Shown in pieces: positions 44,601-55,390 of a DNA stretch of 64,000 bases. The notes under the pieces were generated by a model. It did no database searches. It saw only the letters and a program-made list of their open reading frames with translations, and had not been told where the DNA came from. A program made the position numbers and the translations under genes. Numbering within the stretch: position 1 is the first letter of the stretch; each line of letters begins with the position of its first letter. The DNA is from Bromus sterilis (Eukaryota; Streptophyta; Magnoliopsida; Poales; Poaceae): assembly GCA_950022295.1 (NCBI GenBank), contig OX465598.1, forward strand, positions 183,515,501 to 183,579,500, given 5' to 3'.

Positions 44601-45370
44601 GGGAGTCTCACCGAAGCGCGGCGGCTCCCCGGAGAAGAGCACGGCGGCACGACGGGGTGGGGATCGGGCGGCACGGAGGAGAGAGAGGAGATGGGGGTGG
44701 GAACTGGCTAGGGCGACGTGGCGCAATCCTGGCCGTCAGATCGGCTGATCTGACGGTCCAGAACCCATTGGGCTGGATCTCAGATCTGGGAGGGTAGGTT
44801 TGGACTAAAATGGGGTATTTTTGGGGCAAAGTGGAGGGGGATGGCTGCAATTTTTGGCTAGGGAAACCCTAGAAAGGGGTGGGAGTGTGGTGGTCTTTAT
44901 ATAGCCCAGTGGTTGGCAGTTTGCAAAAACATCCCCGGTTTTTCTCTCTCGCGCGCAGTGTTTACGTTTCTGACTGCCGGGGGTCCGCAGGACCTCCGAT
45001 TCAGGTAAAACTTCGAACTGCGCGATTAGCGCGTCGAGCCGGCGGTGTTCACCTTGCGCTGGAACCGTTCTGAGAACACTTTCCAGCACGCTATGAAAAT
45101 AACCCGCTTAATTATTAAACGGGGTTTTTCATTCCGTTGGATGCGGCTGGTCTCGTGCGGTTTTCGCGACGGTGATCGGGTGAACCCCGGTGTCGCAAAG
45201 GTAGAGTGTCAGGGTGGCAAGGGTGGGTCTCCGTCCGGTACGAGATAAGAGGGGAAAAAATAATCGCCGATCGATAAATCGGGGATGCAAACACCATAAA
45301 CAAATCAGACAATCAAACAATTCTCACCCAAAACAAATTTTTTAATTTTTGTGAAAACTGGGCCGTTAAA
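41604..45370 (-). mobile_element. Solo LTR related to Chromo-2, inverted (3767 bp)
   Basis: On the minus strand it begins near TTAACGGCCCAGTTTTCAC (45370; expected TGTAAC, slightly decayed) and ends CGGGCCTTACA (41604). It aligns with the Chromo-2 LTR 46749-51059 in opposite orientation. TSD AAAAT is exact (41599-41603 and 45371-45375). A TATATAAA box is at 44903-44896. It sits in an intron of the antisense gene. GC-rich ORFs at 44200-44850 are not credible genes. Confidence 0.9.
44896..44903 (-). promoter_or_regulatory. Candidate TATA box of the inverted solo LTR
   Basis: TATATAAAG on the minus strand, at the same place as 47189-47196 in the related LTR. Confidence 0.5.
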
Positions 45371-45375
45371 AAAAT

Positions 45376-45551
45376 CAAGCTCAAGACTAGAACCAATGAC
45401 AAATGATTGCTTGCAGCCTTGGGGGCTATCCCACCCAATATGCAAAAGACCAAAAGAGAAAAAACCCAAGCCAAAAACTGCAATCAATCAAAAATGATCA
45501 CTCGCAGCCTCGGGGGCTACTCCAACAAAAACGATAAGAAATCCCATACCT
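45376..45551 (+). repeat. Two PPT-like copies in Gypsy-B 3' region
   Basis: GCCTTGGGGGCTAT (45416-45429) and GCCTCGGGGGCTAC (45507-45520) recur about 90 bp apart within similar A/C-rich sequence. They share CTCGGGGGCTAC with the true PPT at 53836-53851. They lie in an intron of the antisense gene. Confidence 0.6.
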
Positions 45552-46748
45552 ACTCGGCCATGCGATCAATGAACTTTGCTTTATCTTCAGCAGATAGATA
45601 CCACATTTCCAAGAAGTGCTCCTCAGGAATCACTGGTTTAACATCTGGAGGAAAGTCCCCTCCAGGAGCCGCAACAGATCCCCCAGACAGAACAGTCGCC
45701 GGAGTCCCCTCCGCAACTACAGTCACAGGGGACGTCCCCGCACCTGAAGCCGCAGGAGTCGCAGAGTCAGCCGACAGATCAGGCGCCACGCCAGAGTCAG
45801 TCGATCGAACATTAGCAGCAGCAGCATCACTCGCAGAAGAAGCAGCTGGAACAGGAGGACACGGCGCGGCAGGCTGCATGACTGCTGGCAAATCATCGCT
45901 GTCACCCGCTTCGTCACGACCACTCGCACTCAAAGGGCGAGTACGTTTGACACGCAGAGGACTCGAATCCCCAGATTCATCTGCAACTTACGGTCGACCA
46001 CCCGCGGACTCAACAGCATCAACACCCGAAGCACCCCCGTCACTCGCAGGCACAAGGCCCGCATCAGCCGCACCAGGTTCATCAAGAATTTCCGCATCTT
46101 TAGGCTGCGGCGGGTTGTTCAACAGGGGAGTATGATCCTGCAGATCAGAACAACATCAGTAATCAACATAAATTAGTCAAAATCAAAAATAGAAAATTCA
46201 AGACAAGTACCTGAGGAAGAGGCAAATCAGCAACATAAGGACGGACGAGGCTGTCCTCCCCAATACTCGTACACTTCATGACTTGCTGAACCCAAGTCAA
46301 AAGGTCACCATCAGAGAACTCCTCGGGCGAAACCTGGTCGAGTCATTGGGCCCAGTGTATTTCCACATGGGACGCACCCGATGCTGAAGCGGATGCACGC
46401 GTCTCCTGACAAACACGGAGATAAGCTGACCGCCAGTCAACTCATCCTTCAAAGCTGCGATCTTTTGCACCAATGGCTCCACAAAAGACACCTCACGAGC
46501 AGACAAAAGATGTGCCCATGAAGACCGCTTAACCGCCCGCGCAGTAGGGTCAAAAGGGGCAAGACCAAATTGCTGACCCTCAACACGCTGATCCTTCAGA
46601 TAAAACCAACTCCTCCGCCATGTATAGACGGAGTCCAGCTTCTCCAGATCAAAGTAGGCAGCCTTCTCCTTAATGTAAATGCCCACGCCCCCAATGGAAT
46701 ATTCAGAGTTCGTCCTCTTCACATTGAAGAGACGTTTCCAGAGGCACC
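45552..46748 (-). pseudogene. Antisense gene of Gypsy-B, transposase-associated (PF04195-like) exons
   Basis: The minus-strand exon 46748-about 46212 starts CLWKRLFNVKRTNSEYS and continues GGVGIYIKEKAAYFDLEKL, YTWRRSWFYLKDQRVEGQQF and KIAALKDELTGGQLISVFVR. This resembles the plant 'putative gypsy type transposon' domain (PF04195). A frameshift follows near 46345. A predicted intron (donor GTACTTG near 46211, acceptor CTGCAG near 46141) leads to an Ala/Ser/Pro-rich exon ending EMWYLSAEDKAKFIDRMAE near 45552, with donor GTATGG. Chromo-2 cuts the domain at 46749; its N-terminal part resumes at 52287. Confidence 0.75.
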
Positions 46749-47188
46749 ATGTAACAGCCCAGATTTCACAAAAATTAAAATTTTGTTTTCGGTGTGAATT
46801 GTTTGATTGTCTGAGTTGTTTGCAGTGTTTGCTTCACCGAAATAATAATCGGTGAATATTTCTCCCCCTTATTCTCGTATCGGATGCGTGACTTGCGACA
46901 CCGGGATTTCACCCGAGCACCGTCGCCACCGGCACAAGTCCAGCCATCGCCACCGGAACGAAAACCTCGTTTATTTAATAAACGGATTATTTTATTGGGG
47001 CACCAAAAAATGTTGTCGGAATGTCACCGCAGTGAGGTACGATTGACGGGCTCGACGCAGTGAACGCGTGGTTCGAGATTTCGTCCGAATCGGAGTCCGT
47101 ACGGAGTCTCGGCGGTCATGAACGCGATCACCGGACGCGAGAGAGAGGTACCGGGGGCGTTTGCGTAAACTAGCCAGCCAACCAGCCT

Positions 47189-47196
47189 ATATAAAG
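47189..47196 (+). promoter_or_regulatory. Candidate TATA box of the Chromo-2 5' LTR
   Basis: TATATAAAG in a CCTATATAAAGACCAC context; the truncated second LTR has the same site at 52134-52141. Confidence 0.6.
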
Positions 47197-47398
47197 ACCA
47201 CCAGTCTCCCACCACCCAATTAGGGTTTACCCTAATGGACATTTGCAGCCCCCCTGAAAAATTCCACAAAATCGCCGCCAAAAACCCCTCCACCGAAACC
47301 CTAGTCACAGCCCCCGATCTGGACCATCAGATCCAGATCTGAGGGCTCAGATCGCGCCTCAACCTTCCCCAACCGCAGCACAAGGCATACGGGCCGCG

Positions 47399-47450
47399 CC
47401 GGGCCCGCCCTGCCGCCGCCGGGCCCGCCCTGCCGCCGCCGGGCCCGCCT
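47399..47450 (+). repeat. 20-bp GC-rich tandem repeat in the Chromo-2 LTR
   Basis: GGGCCCGCCCTGCCGCCGCC occurs at 47401-47420 and 47421-47440, with a half copy at 47441-47450. Confidence 0.85.
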
Positions 47451-50400
47451 CAACCCATCTGGACGCGCCGCCCAAGCCGCCTCAACTGCCGCCGCCTTCA
47501 ACTCCGGCCGGCCGCCGTGTGCGCCGCCGGCCACCTTCCCTCTCCTCCCGCGCCTCTCTCTTCCTCCTCTGCCTTCCCTCCTGACCGCCTTCCCCCGGTC
47601 CTCCTCTGTCGTAGGTCGCGACGCCGTCGTCGCCATTGCTCGGCCGAGCTCGGCTCGGATCGGAGCCGGCCGCCGCTGCCTTGTCGCCACCCCGGCGTCC
47701 TCCTCGCCACCGAACCCGAGCAGAGCGCCGCCCGGCGTGCCCGTTCCGCCTCGTCCCGGCCTCCTGCTGCCTCGCCACCGCTCGCCGGAGCACGGCGACT
47801 GCCGCCGCCGGTGGCCTGGTGCGGCACGGGAGCGGGAGGAGCCCTACCTCCCTCCAACCGCCTCCCTGGGCTGGGCCGGCTATCCAGCCAACGCCCCAGC
47901 GGCCCCAGTGGCCCAGATCCAGCAAGAGGCCAGTGGGCCTCGGCCCATGGGTGAGCCAGGCCGCCCCCTCCACTTTTTTTATTTTTCTCTGTTTTTTTAT
48001 TTTTCCCAGCACCGTGTAATTTTTCTAAGTCCCAGGATTAATGCTGCCGATTCAATTTTGCGCCGTAGTTTGCGAGTAAACCGTAGCTCCGATGAACGTG
48101 CCCCCAAAATGAAAGTTGCTTAGAATTGCGTGTACTTTAATTCATATTTTGTGAGCATTTGCATTTGATTTCATCTTGATTGTGTAATTGCTGTTCAAAC
48201 AGGGCTACCTGTCGTTAACTGCTGCTAAGTTGCTGTAACTGTTATTTTATTGCAACTTCGGGCGACGGTTGCTTCGCAACCGTACGTCGGAATTGAGTGA
48301 TTCCTTTCGCGTTGCGTTAAGCATTGTTTCTACTTCAGTTTGATGCATTCACATGCCATAATTGCTTGCTGAATCATGATTGAATCTTGCTCCAAAGTAG
48401 CTATCCTGCTGTTAGTGTGCTGCTGTTTATATTTTGTTGCAACTTCGGTCGACGAGTGTGTCACGACCGTTTATCGGAATTGAGTGATTCCAATTGCATA
48501 TTGTTAAGCATCATGTCTAATTTCATTATATGTATTGCATTGTCATGATATGTTTGCTGGTCATATAGTTGTTGAGCTCCAAAGTTGCTATGCTGCTGTT
48601 TTTGACAGCCACCTCTGTTTTTCTCGTCTGTAACGTCACGATGCCATATTGTTTGCTTAATATCTTTTGATCTATGATGCCTTTTTGCATGATTCTTTTG
48701 TCATGCCTTCCCTGTCATGTCTAATTTAGTTCCATGTCATTTGTGAGCATGTTTGCATTGATTATCCTGTTTATGCATTGCTCTAAAGTGTGATTCCTGA
48801 TGTTGGCAGATTGTGCCCGTAACTTGTTTTGCTTGTATCTTTTTAACCGTAACTCAGTTTGGGGTGTTCTTTATATGTAACTTGACTAGTTTTTCGGGTA
48901 CTTTGTGTTTATGCTATTTTTAGCTGCTGTTAACCAACCTAAAATATGGTTTAGGACAGAACAGTACCAAATCCTTTAATCATCGTGCGACACTTAGTGT
49001 ATTCCATGTTTAGGTTGTGTCTCACTTAAATTGACTAGCATAGATAGTTTACTTTGTGCTTCACCTCTTGACATGTTTGTGTGATATGCCATGCTTGCTT
49101 GAGTTGCCATGTTAATAACCGTTGGTTGATCACCTGTAGCTAAGCAACTTGAACCACCGTAAACGTGCGGTATTCGTCGTGTGTGACCGATACCCCACTT
49201 AAATTGTTAGTAACTGTTCTCGACGATAGATCCGTATCGCGTTGCCGTGCCTTGTGTTGTCTCTTTGATCTTGTGTTGCCCCGTAGTAATAGAGTTCCTG
49301 CTCATTGATTGCTTTCTAGTGTTTACCGTCTTGTGTGCTTCCGCGGGTACCTCTCGGAGACGTTGCGAGTTTGCGATCGACTACATCTTCAGAACCCGAC
49401 TTATCAACAGGCAAGGACTATACATTACTTATGATCCATTCTATTTCAACCAGCGGTTTGCATGCTAGTCTAGGTTAGGTTCGATGTTTGATCCTACCAC
49501 ATGTTTACAGCCTCTTTCAAACCGATACAGCCATGTCCCCTCCCAGCAAACCTTGTACTGCTACGTTACTATTGCTCGTTGCTCAGCCCCTGCTTAGTAT
49601 GCATGCTTAGGATGCTACGATGTTACCCTGTTACTCCTTGGTTTGGGATATCACATTATTATTATTGTTATGGATGATATGATTATTATAAATGTTGACT
49701 GTATTCGACGAAGGATGGAAGGTCTAGGCTATCCCGCCTCGACGCTTTGTTCCATTCGTGTCACCTAGGACCCGAGTTCCGGGTATTGGTTTTAAGACTG
49801 AGCGTGCCTAACCGCGTGTGGGATTTTATGGGGTCCCCTCTTCTTACCTATCTAACTTCAAACATTTCTAGTGGTGGCCCAATCTGGTTTTACCTTTTGC
49901 AAAACGTGTGTGTGCGAGTGTCGACCTCGCAGATTTTCAAACAACTCGGGCCAGCGGAGACATAGTTCCTTTGTTGGTCCAGACCTGGAAGCTAGGGGGC
50001 TGCCCACATCTGTTTGGGTAGCTAACCCGACCTTGTCCAGACGGTAGAGGCCGATTCGAGAGCGCGACCGGCTTTTGAGTTGGATGTCGACTCACCGGGG
50101 GCCACCCGGATGTGTGCGTTGTTAGTTAGAGGGACCTGTCGTTCCGGATCTCTTGGGACTAAATCATAAAATGGCTGCCTTCGATGGGTAGAAACTGAGA
50201 GAGATGGGCGTGCGTGCGGAGCCTTGTAATGGGCAGTTGGTACACCCCTGCAGGGTTAAATCTTTTCGAGAAGCCGTGTCCACGGTTATGGACGACTTGA
50301 GACCTACTCCTTGTTCATAGACAACAACAACTGAGATAATCTTAATATAACTTGATCAACGTGTGTGTGTGCCTTTACTGCTTCTTCTTCGTCGGGATGC

Positions 50401-51061
50401 GAAGAGGAGGACAAGGATAGGATAGGTGTTATGATTGCGTAAGTATTTAATAGCGAGACTTGTTGGAGACGATTCCTCATCGAATGCTTGGCTTCTTATC
50501 TTACTCTCTAGATCGTTAGCCACTTCATAATGCTAGTGCGGCAGACACCTCACCACTTACCCCTTCCTTACCGTAAACTACTAGTTGTCCTAGAATGACG
50601 AGTGATGAAGTCCTTGCTGGGTCAGTTGACCACTACAGTTGGATGCTGAGTACCTCTGTACTCATGATACTACCCCCAAACTCTTTTCAGGGTTCTTGAT
50701 CGACAACAGGTATGGTGATCGACGTTTCACGTGGAGACTCGACGACGACTAGTTAGGCGGATCCCGACGGAGGGCCTGGACCCGTGTGGTTGTGGGATCG
50801 ATGATTTTCTCTTTGCCACTAGGCATTTGATAGTAGTCTGTACTCAGACATATATCTTCCGCTGTTGTAATGTATTAAGGCAGTTGTATGCCGATTGTAT
50901 GAGATGTTGTATCCTTGTATCTGTAATGTTGTGATATCATGTTGGAAATCCGGGGCATATGGCTTTGTCATATGTCGCGGTGGGACCGATATGTGCTTCG
51001 TCCCCGGATCTGGGTGGAGACACCTAGATCTGGAACAGTACCGCATATCGGGCCTTACAAC

Positions 51062-51075
51062 TTGGTATCAGAGCC
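51062..51075 (+). other. Primer-binding site of Chromo-2 (tRNA-Met)
   Basis: TTGGTATCAGAGCC two bases after the LTR is a perfect match to the tRNA-Met complement and proves the + orientation. Confidence 0.9.
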
Positions 51076-51666
51076 TCACCGACCGTAGGATCCCTTTTCT
51101 GGCCGAAGTTGAGTCTAGACAAAAAGTATTTTGTAGCTACTAAGTTAGTTATCGGAGAGTAGGATTCTTTTTACTCCTTACCTTTGCTCTTGTCAGGACA
51201 AGTGTCGTAAGTGTTTTTAACTCTCGACTTATCCCCTTCAAACTCTAGGATATCGAGTGTGTGGAGTATCGAAATCGTTACCATGCTTTGCTTGGGAAGT
51301 ATTGTCTCGATTCCGAGCCCAGGTGGGAATTCCTGTAGTACCTTTAGCTTCTCTGATTTTGGGTATCATCTAGGTCATTCATTGCCATCCATCCTTTTGC
51401 CGGTGTTTTCACGACTTGCGTCAAAAAGCACTATCTCTTTGACCAGGTTTTAGCTGTCGTTCTTCCTCTTGGCACTGACGGTTTCGTTTTTCCAACGACG
51501 TCATCTCTCTGTGGAAATTTATCTCAACCGAAGTTCGACGTCGACATGGAGCAGAGTCCCTTGTTGGTGGTGTTGAAGAATCATTGACTCTCTTTTCTCT
51601 CCCCCTTCCCTCTCCCCCGGATCGTCTTGGATCTCGGGACGAAATCCCTTGTTGGTGGTGTTGTAT
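51076..51666 (+). other. Chromo-2 interior, non-coding remnant
   Basis: The first part resembles a 5' leader. The last part (about 51520-51660) includes GATCTCGGGACGAAATCCC, typical of sequence just upstream of the PPT in chromoviruses. The PPT itself is poor (GTGGTGTTGTAT). Gag and pol were deleted between them. Confidence 0.7.
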
Positions 51667-52286
51667 TGTAACAGCCCAGATTTCACAAAAATTAAAAATT
51701 TTGTTTTCGGTGTGAATTGTTTGATTGTCTGAGTTGTTTGCAGTGTTTGCTTCACCGAAATAATAATCGGTGAATATTTCTCCCCCTTATTCTCGTATCG
51801 GATGCATGACCGACCCCTTTCAACCACGACACATGACCTTGCGACACCAGGATTTCACCCGAGCACCGTCGCCACCGGCACAAGTCCAGCCATCGCCACC
51901 GGAACAAAAACCCCGTTTATTTAATAAACGGATTATTTTATTGGGGTGCCGAAAAATGTTGTCGGAATGTCACCGCAGTGAGGTACGATCGACGGGCTCG
52001 ACGCGCTGAACGCGTGGTTCGAGATTTCGTCCGAATCGGAGTCCGTACGGAGTCTCGGCGGTCACGAACGCGATCACCGGACGCGAGAGAGAGGTACCGG
52101 GGGCGTTTGCGTAAACTAGCCAGCCAACCTGCCTATATAAAGACCACTAGCCTCCCACCACCCAATTAGGGTTTACCCTAATGGAAATTTGCAGCCCCCC
52201 CTGAAAAATTCCACAAAATTGCCCCCAAAACCCCCTCCACCGAAACCCTAGTCACAGCCCCCGATCTGGACCATCAGATCCAGATT
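51667..52286 (+). repeat. 3' LTR of Chromo-2, truncated to 620 bp
   Basis: It starts TGTAACAGCCCAG and follows the first LTR with few differences to CAGATCCAGAT. There the first LTR continues into its GC-rich block, but this copy switches to antisense-gene sequence. Confidence 0.88.
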
Positions 52287-52592
52287 GGGGGTCAAGTCAT
52301 GCAGTTGCAATTGATAGGTAAAAAGCAACCCCCGGAGGAAAGGATGAACGGGAAGCGCAAAACCACAAGGGAAGAATCTCTGAAAGCATACCCGTTCATC
52401 TGGACAGGGTGCAGGAACCTCCTCATCCCCAGGAATCCCGGCGGCACCATTCACCACCATGCCATCCGCCGCCAAATCATCTAAATCTGCGGTTCCAAAA
52501 GCAGACCGCTCCCATCTACCGGTCATCCTCGCCGACTCCTGTGCTACACTGCGAGGAAGCTTGGACATGGATCTCACCAACAAATCGCGCAA
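52287..52592 (-). pseudogene. Antisense gene of Gypsy-B, N-terminal exon
   Basis: On the minus strand 52592-52287 encodes MRDLLVRSMSKLPRSVAQE, PGDEEVPAPCPDERVCFQRF and FFPCGFALPVHPFLRGLLF, ending QLHDLTP at the Chromo-2 junction. This is the start of the PF04195-like domain continued at 46748. The frame is open up to the break. About 20-25 residues are missing between the two parts. The N-terminal methionine is the first plausible one; upstream sequence gives no better start. Confidence 0.7.
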
Positions 52593-53835
52593 AGAGATAA
52601 GGCAGGAGGCAAAGAATGAAAAAGGAAGAAGAAGGACAAGCAGGAGAAGGCAATGGCTGGGTGAAAACCTACACCCACCAGATTCCCCGGTATTTAACCA
52701 ACAGCAGGGGCACGCAAATCATCACCGTTAATCTTGGAACACCAGCGGACGTGGCACGGTCTCGCGATAGCCGAGAAGCATGGAAAACTCAACTGGCGCA
52801 TTAACCATACCACCCACTACGCGCGAAAAACGAGGGCCATCATCACATAGTGCGAAATTTTTGGCGGCAGGACGTCAAGTCACTTCCATTCACACGCCAC
52901 GGCAACCCAACCTATCAGACGGTCTAGCAACGTCACATATCAGCACTGCGTATCAAGTACGCATCCTCGGTCAGCATCCCGCTCCTCACAAGTTTTTTAT
53001 ATTATTCCAAAAATCTCGTACTCCCATTGGGAGTACCTTTACTCGAGCTCGGGTGCTCCCTCACCCAGAAGGCAGACACGTTCTCGAGTGATTACTCGCA
53101 CTAACAGAAACAACATACCTTCAGAGTTCAGGTGCTCCCTCACCCTGAAGACAGTAAAAGCATTCGAGTGACTACTCGCAAAGACTCAAACAAGTATTCG
53201 ACAATATGATCTATTCGCGTACTCGATGACTTTACGAGTGGGTGCTTTCCTATTTTCCTTGCTTGAGCTCGCAAAAGGCTCCGCGAGTGACTACTAACAA
53301 CTCACTTGATTGTTTATCCAAGTGGGTGCATCGCTAACCAGGCTCCGTGCCTCTACAAAAAACAATTACACCTGGGCTACGACACACTGTACCCAGATGC
53401 CACGCAAGCTTAGCGTGTAGGTAAAACCCCGCTGCGCAGAACGGCCGGGCCGGGACTTGACGCAGAGCGATTTCACTCCCGACCTTTTCCATGCGCTCGC
53501 ATGATAGAGAGAGCCAAGTGGACACGCTCAGGCTATTTGCTTAGACTGGCAACAATTGATCCTATAAGACCTGCAGCGGCATGACTTTGCTAGACACCGG
53601 TCGTTCCAAGTTCATGTCGGGGGACGTGAGCTTGATTGGGCTACCGCGGTATTTTCCACTAGTGAAATTCACCAAGGCTCGACCAGTCGACTCCTTGGGC
53701 CCTTTTCATCTTAGCAATCCCTCGAAATAGGTATTGTCATGGCTCAAAACTGCCAGTGACCCGCGGCTGCGCCGCGCCTACAAACAATAAAGCACTGACG
53801 AATTCGAGTCCTTGAGCGACTCTTCGAGTCCCCCA
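52593..53835 (+). other. Gypsy-B 3' untranslated region with degenerate repeats
   Basis: No gene is supported here. At 53040-53240 a unit of about 80 bp recurs, with GGTGCTCCCTCACCC near 53051 and 53130 and CGAGTGATTACTCGC-type sequence. Similar units occur in Gypsy-C (55120-55260), confirming the family. The part 53340-53830 aligns with Gypsy-C 57100-57600. Confidence 0.7.
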
Positions 53836-53851
53836 GGCACTCGGGGGCTAC
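53836..53851 (+). other. PPT of Gypsy-B
   Basis: GGCACTCGGGGGCTAC directly abuts the 3' LTR start TGACGAGG. The G-rich run is where plus-strand synthesis would start. Confidence 0.8.
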
Positions 53852-54298
53852 TGACGAGGGGGTGACCCCACGACTCCTGCGTATGAGGATACCTGGTGCG
53901 TATAAAGATGGAAGGCCCTTTGGAAAGCCTCGGCAGGCCCACGACTGGCCCAATCAAGCACCGACGTAGGAGTCCGCGACTGATATGGAAGGAACAACTT
54001 GGCGCACAAGGAAAGACTAGAACTAGGAAACCATCTCTGTAATCTAGTACGGACTTCCCGAGACCTAGCCTAGTATATAAAGGCTGGGAGGGGAGACGTC
54101 TTGATCATCCAATACACAATCTACTCTCCTGGTCTTGCGAGAACTTGCCTTGGCCTCCCTTGTAATCACCTCCTCACGCAATAATATCGAGAAGGAAGTG
54201 CTTCTCCTGTTAGCCGACGAGTATCGTCCAACCTGTTCCTTCTCTATGACTAACCCAGGGTCCCTGACCATGAGATTTGCCGAGGCTGATCCTCGTCA
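53852..54298 (+). repeat. 3' LTR of Gypsy-B (447 bp)
   Basis: TGACGAGGGGGTGACCCC to GATCCTCGTCA. TATATAAA at 54074-54081. Followed by TSD GAAAG, after which the Gypsy-A LTR resumes. Confidence 0.92.
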
Positions 54299-54303
54299 GA
54301 AAG

Positions 54304-54849
54304 TCATGGCAGATGTCCGAAGATTCGGACTTATCGTGGAACCTTTGTTGCGAGGTGGATGCGAGGAGAGAGTCGACATGGACAAGAGATTCCACGATTT
54401 ACCCAGGTTTCAGCCCCTCTTTGTCTCGACGTAAAAGCCTACTCCTTCTTATTATTATTATTATGGGTTTCGACTCTTCGAATAGAAGTCGGTGGTTCGA
54501 TTACAAGAGAGTCGGTTCACAACCTTAGTCTCGAGGAGATCTAGGTTACGCCGAAAGTGTCTAGTCCTATCTTGGATTGAGATTGTTCTATCTCTGGATC
54601 CCGTGAACCTCGACTTATAAAGGCGTCGGGTCATAGGATTCCGTGAGTCCGACTCCGACACAAGGTGGAGTCCTATTCTACTTTACAAATACGCTACGAG
54701 CTATACAAGGTAAGTCGAATTCCTTCTACGGCTTCGATCTTCTTGCTTGGCGCAACTGACCGCGGCTGGGTCTTCTTTCGTGGGCCTTCTTTAGATGAGT
54801 CGTCCCATAGATCTAATGTCGGGATATGGACTTATTCCATCCCCCGACA
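54304..54849 (-). repeat. 5' LTR of Gypsy-A, main part
   Basis: On the minus strand it begins TGTCGGGGGATGG (54849) and continues across Gypsy-B to CACGACA at 35187. The whole LTR would be about 559 bp. A TTATAAAG motif lies near 54616-54623. A short TTA microsatellite lies near 54446-54463. Confidence 0.8.
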
Positions 54850-55390
54850 AAACTACCGCGGAACGTCACATCACTTCACGCCTGACCCCAGTGTGAGATT
54901 GTTTCAGCTTGGCAGGCCTTCCTGCAACGCCCCATCTCAGCGGAAGGCGCTGAGCACACGTTATCGCCAATCGTAGAGGTTCCTCTCTGAAAACTTTTGA
55001 CCATATTTCAAAATGTTACTCCCATCGGAAGAGCCCTGTCTTTGCTAAAACAGAGCACAAATCAAGCCTTAAAGACGCGAGTGGCTACTCCCCTCCAACA
55101 AGAACAAATATATCTACAGAGTTTGGGTGCTCCCACCAGAAGAAGATGAATTACTCGAGTGATTACTAGCACAAACAAGAACAAATACCCCTATAGAGTT
55201 CGGGTGCTCCCTCACCCAGAAAATGATGAAGTGCTCTAGTGGATACTGGCACCAATCAACAAGACCCTATTAACAATCAGAAGGACAATCTGCCCAGGCA
55301 CTCGAGTGCACCACGGGTGCTTACACTACTAGACCATTCGACGACTATTCGAGTGGGTGTATTTCTTATCAACTCCTCGCCTGAGCTTGC
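54850..55390 (+). other. Gypsy-C 3' untranslated region, left part
   Basis: Non-coding, with degenerate units containing GGGTGCTCCC near 55126 and 55202 as in Gypsy-B. It ends with CTTGC, the TSD of the solo LTR. Confidence 0.7.

Larger units (their letters stand above)
46749..51059 (+). repeat. 5' LTR of Chromo-2 (4311 bp)
   Basis: TGTAACAGCCCAGATTTC to GGGCCTTACA. A TATATAAA box lies at 47189-47196 with a TTAGGGTTTACCCTAA palindrome about 25 bases downstream. A GC-rich block follows (47340-47970), then long AT-rich sequence. ORFs in the GC-rich block overlap on both strands and lack motifs. Confidence 0.9.
46749..52286 (+). mobile_element. Chromo-2: Gypsy element with 4.3-kb LTR, almost no interior, 3' LTR truncated
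   Basis: LTR 46749-51059 is followed by a tRNA-Met primer-binding site, about 600 bp of interior and the start of a second LTR (51667-52286). The second LTR stops abruptly within a sequence that continues in the first. Coding domains are absent. Insertion and later deletion removed about 20-25 codons from the antisense gene, so the right TSD cannot be found (left flank CACCA). The LTR style and tRNA-Met primer suggest a Tekay-like chromovirus derivative, but no protein confirms it. Confidence 0.85.
35200..54298 (+). mobile_element. Gypsy-B: non-autonomous Tat-type element with gag-protease and antisense gene
   Basis: LTRs at 35200-35645 and 53852-54298 (TGACGAGG to CCTCGTCA) differ by about 4% by eye. 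The TSD GAAAG is exact (35195-35199 and 54299-54303), splitting the 5' LTR of Gypsy-A. Order: LTR, primer-binding site, gag, protease, 66-bp tandem array, antisense gene, 3' repeats, PPT, LTR. No reverse transcriptase, RNase H or integrase sequence is present between protease and array, so this copy moved with enzymes supplied in trans or lost them later. Without its two insertions it would be about 9.8 kb. Confidence 0.9.
18122..54849 (-). mobile_element. Gypsy-A: Tat-type Gypsy element, heavily interrupted, 3' end lost or outside
   Basis: On the minus strand: split 5' LTR (54849-54304 and 35199-35187), primer-binding site (35186-35166), gag (34779-32717), protease (19976-19685), reverse transcriptase remnant and RNase H (19680-19076), a second RNase H (19072-18680) and an integrase fragment (18660-18122). 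The second RNase H between RNase H and integrase marks the Tat lineage. It is split by Gypsy-B, TRIM-1 (with Chromo-1 inside) and Copia-1. The right flank is Gypsy-C 3' sequence. The 3' LTR would be left of the window. Confidence 0.85.

Noticed and set aside
47301..48123. Several overlapping ORFs of 115-176 codons on both strands
   Set aside because: They lie in the GC-rich block of the Chromo-2 LTR, where stop codons are rare by composition. No motif or shared frame is visible.
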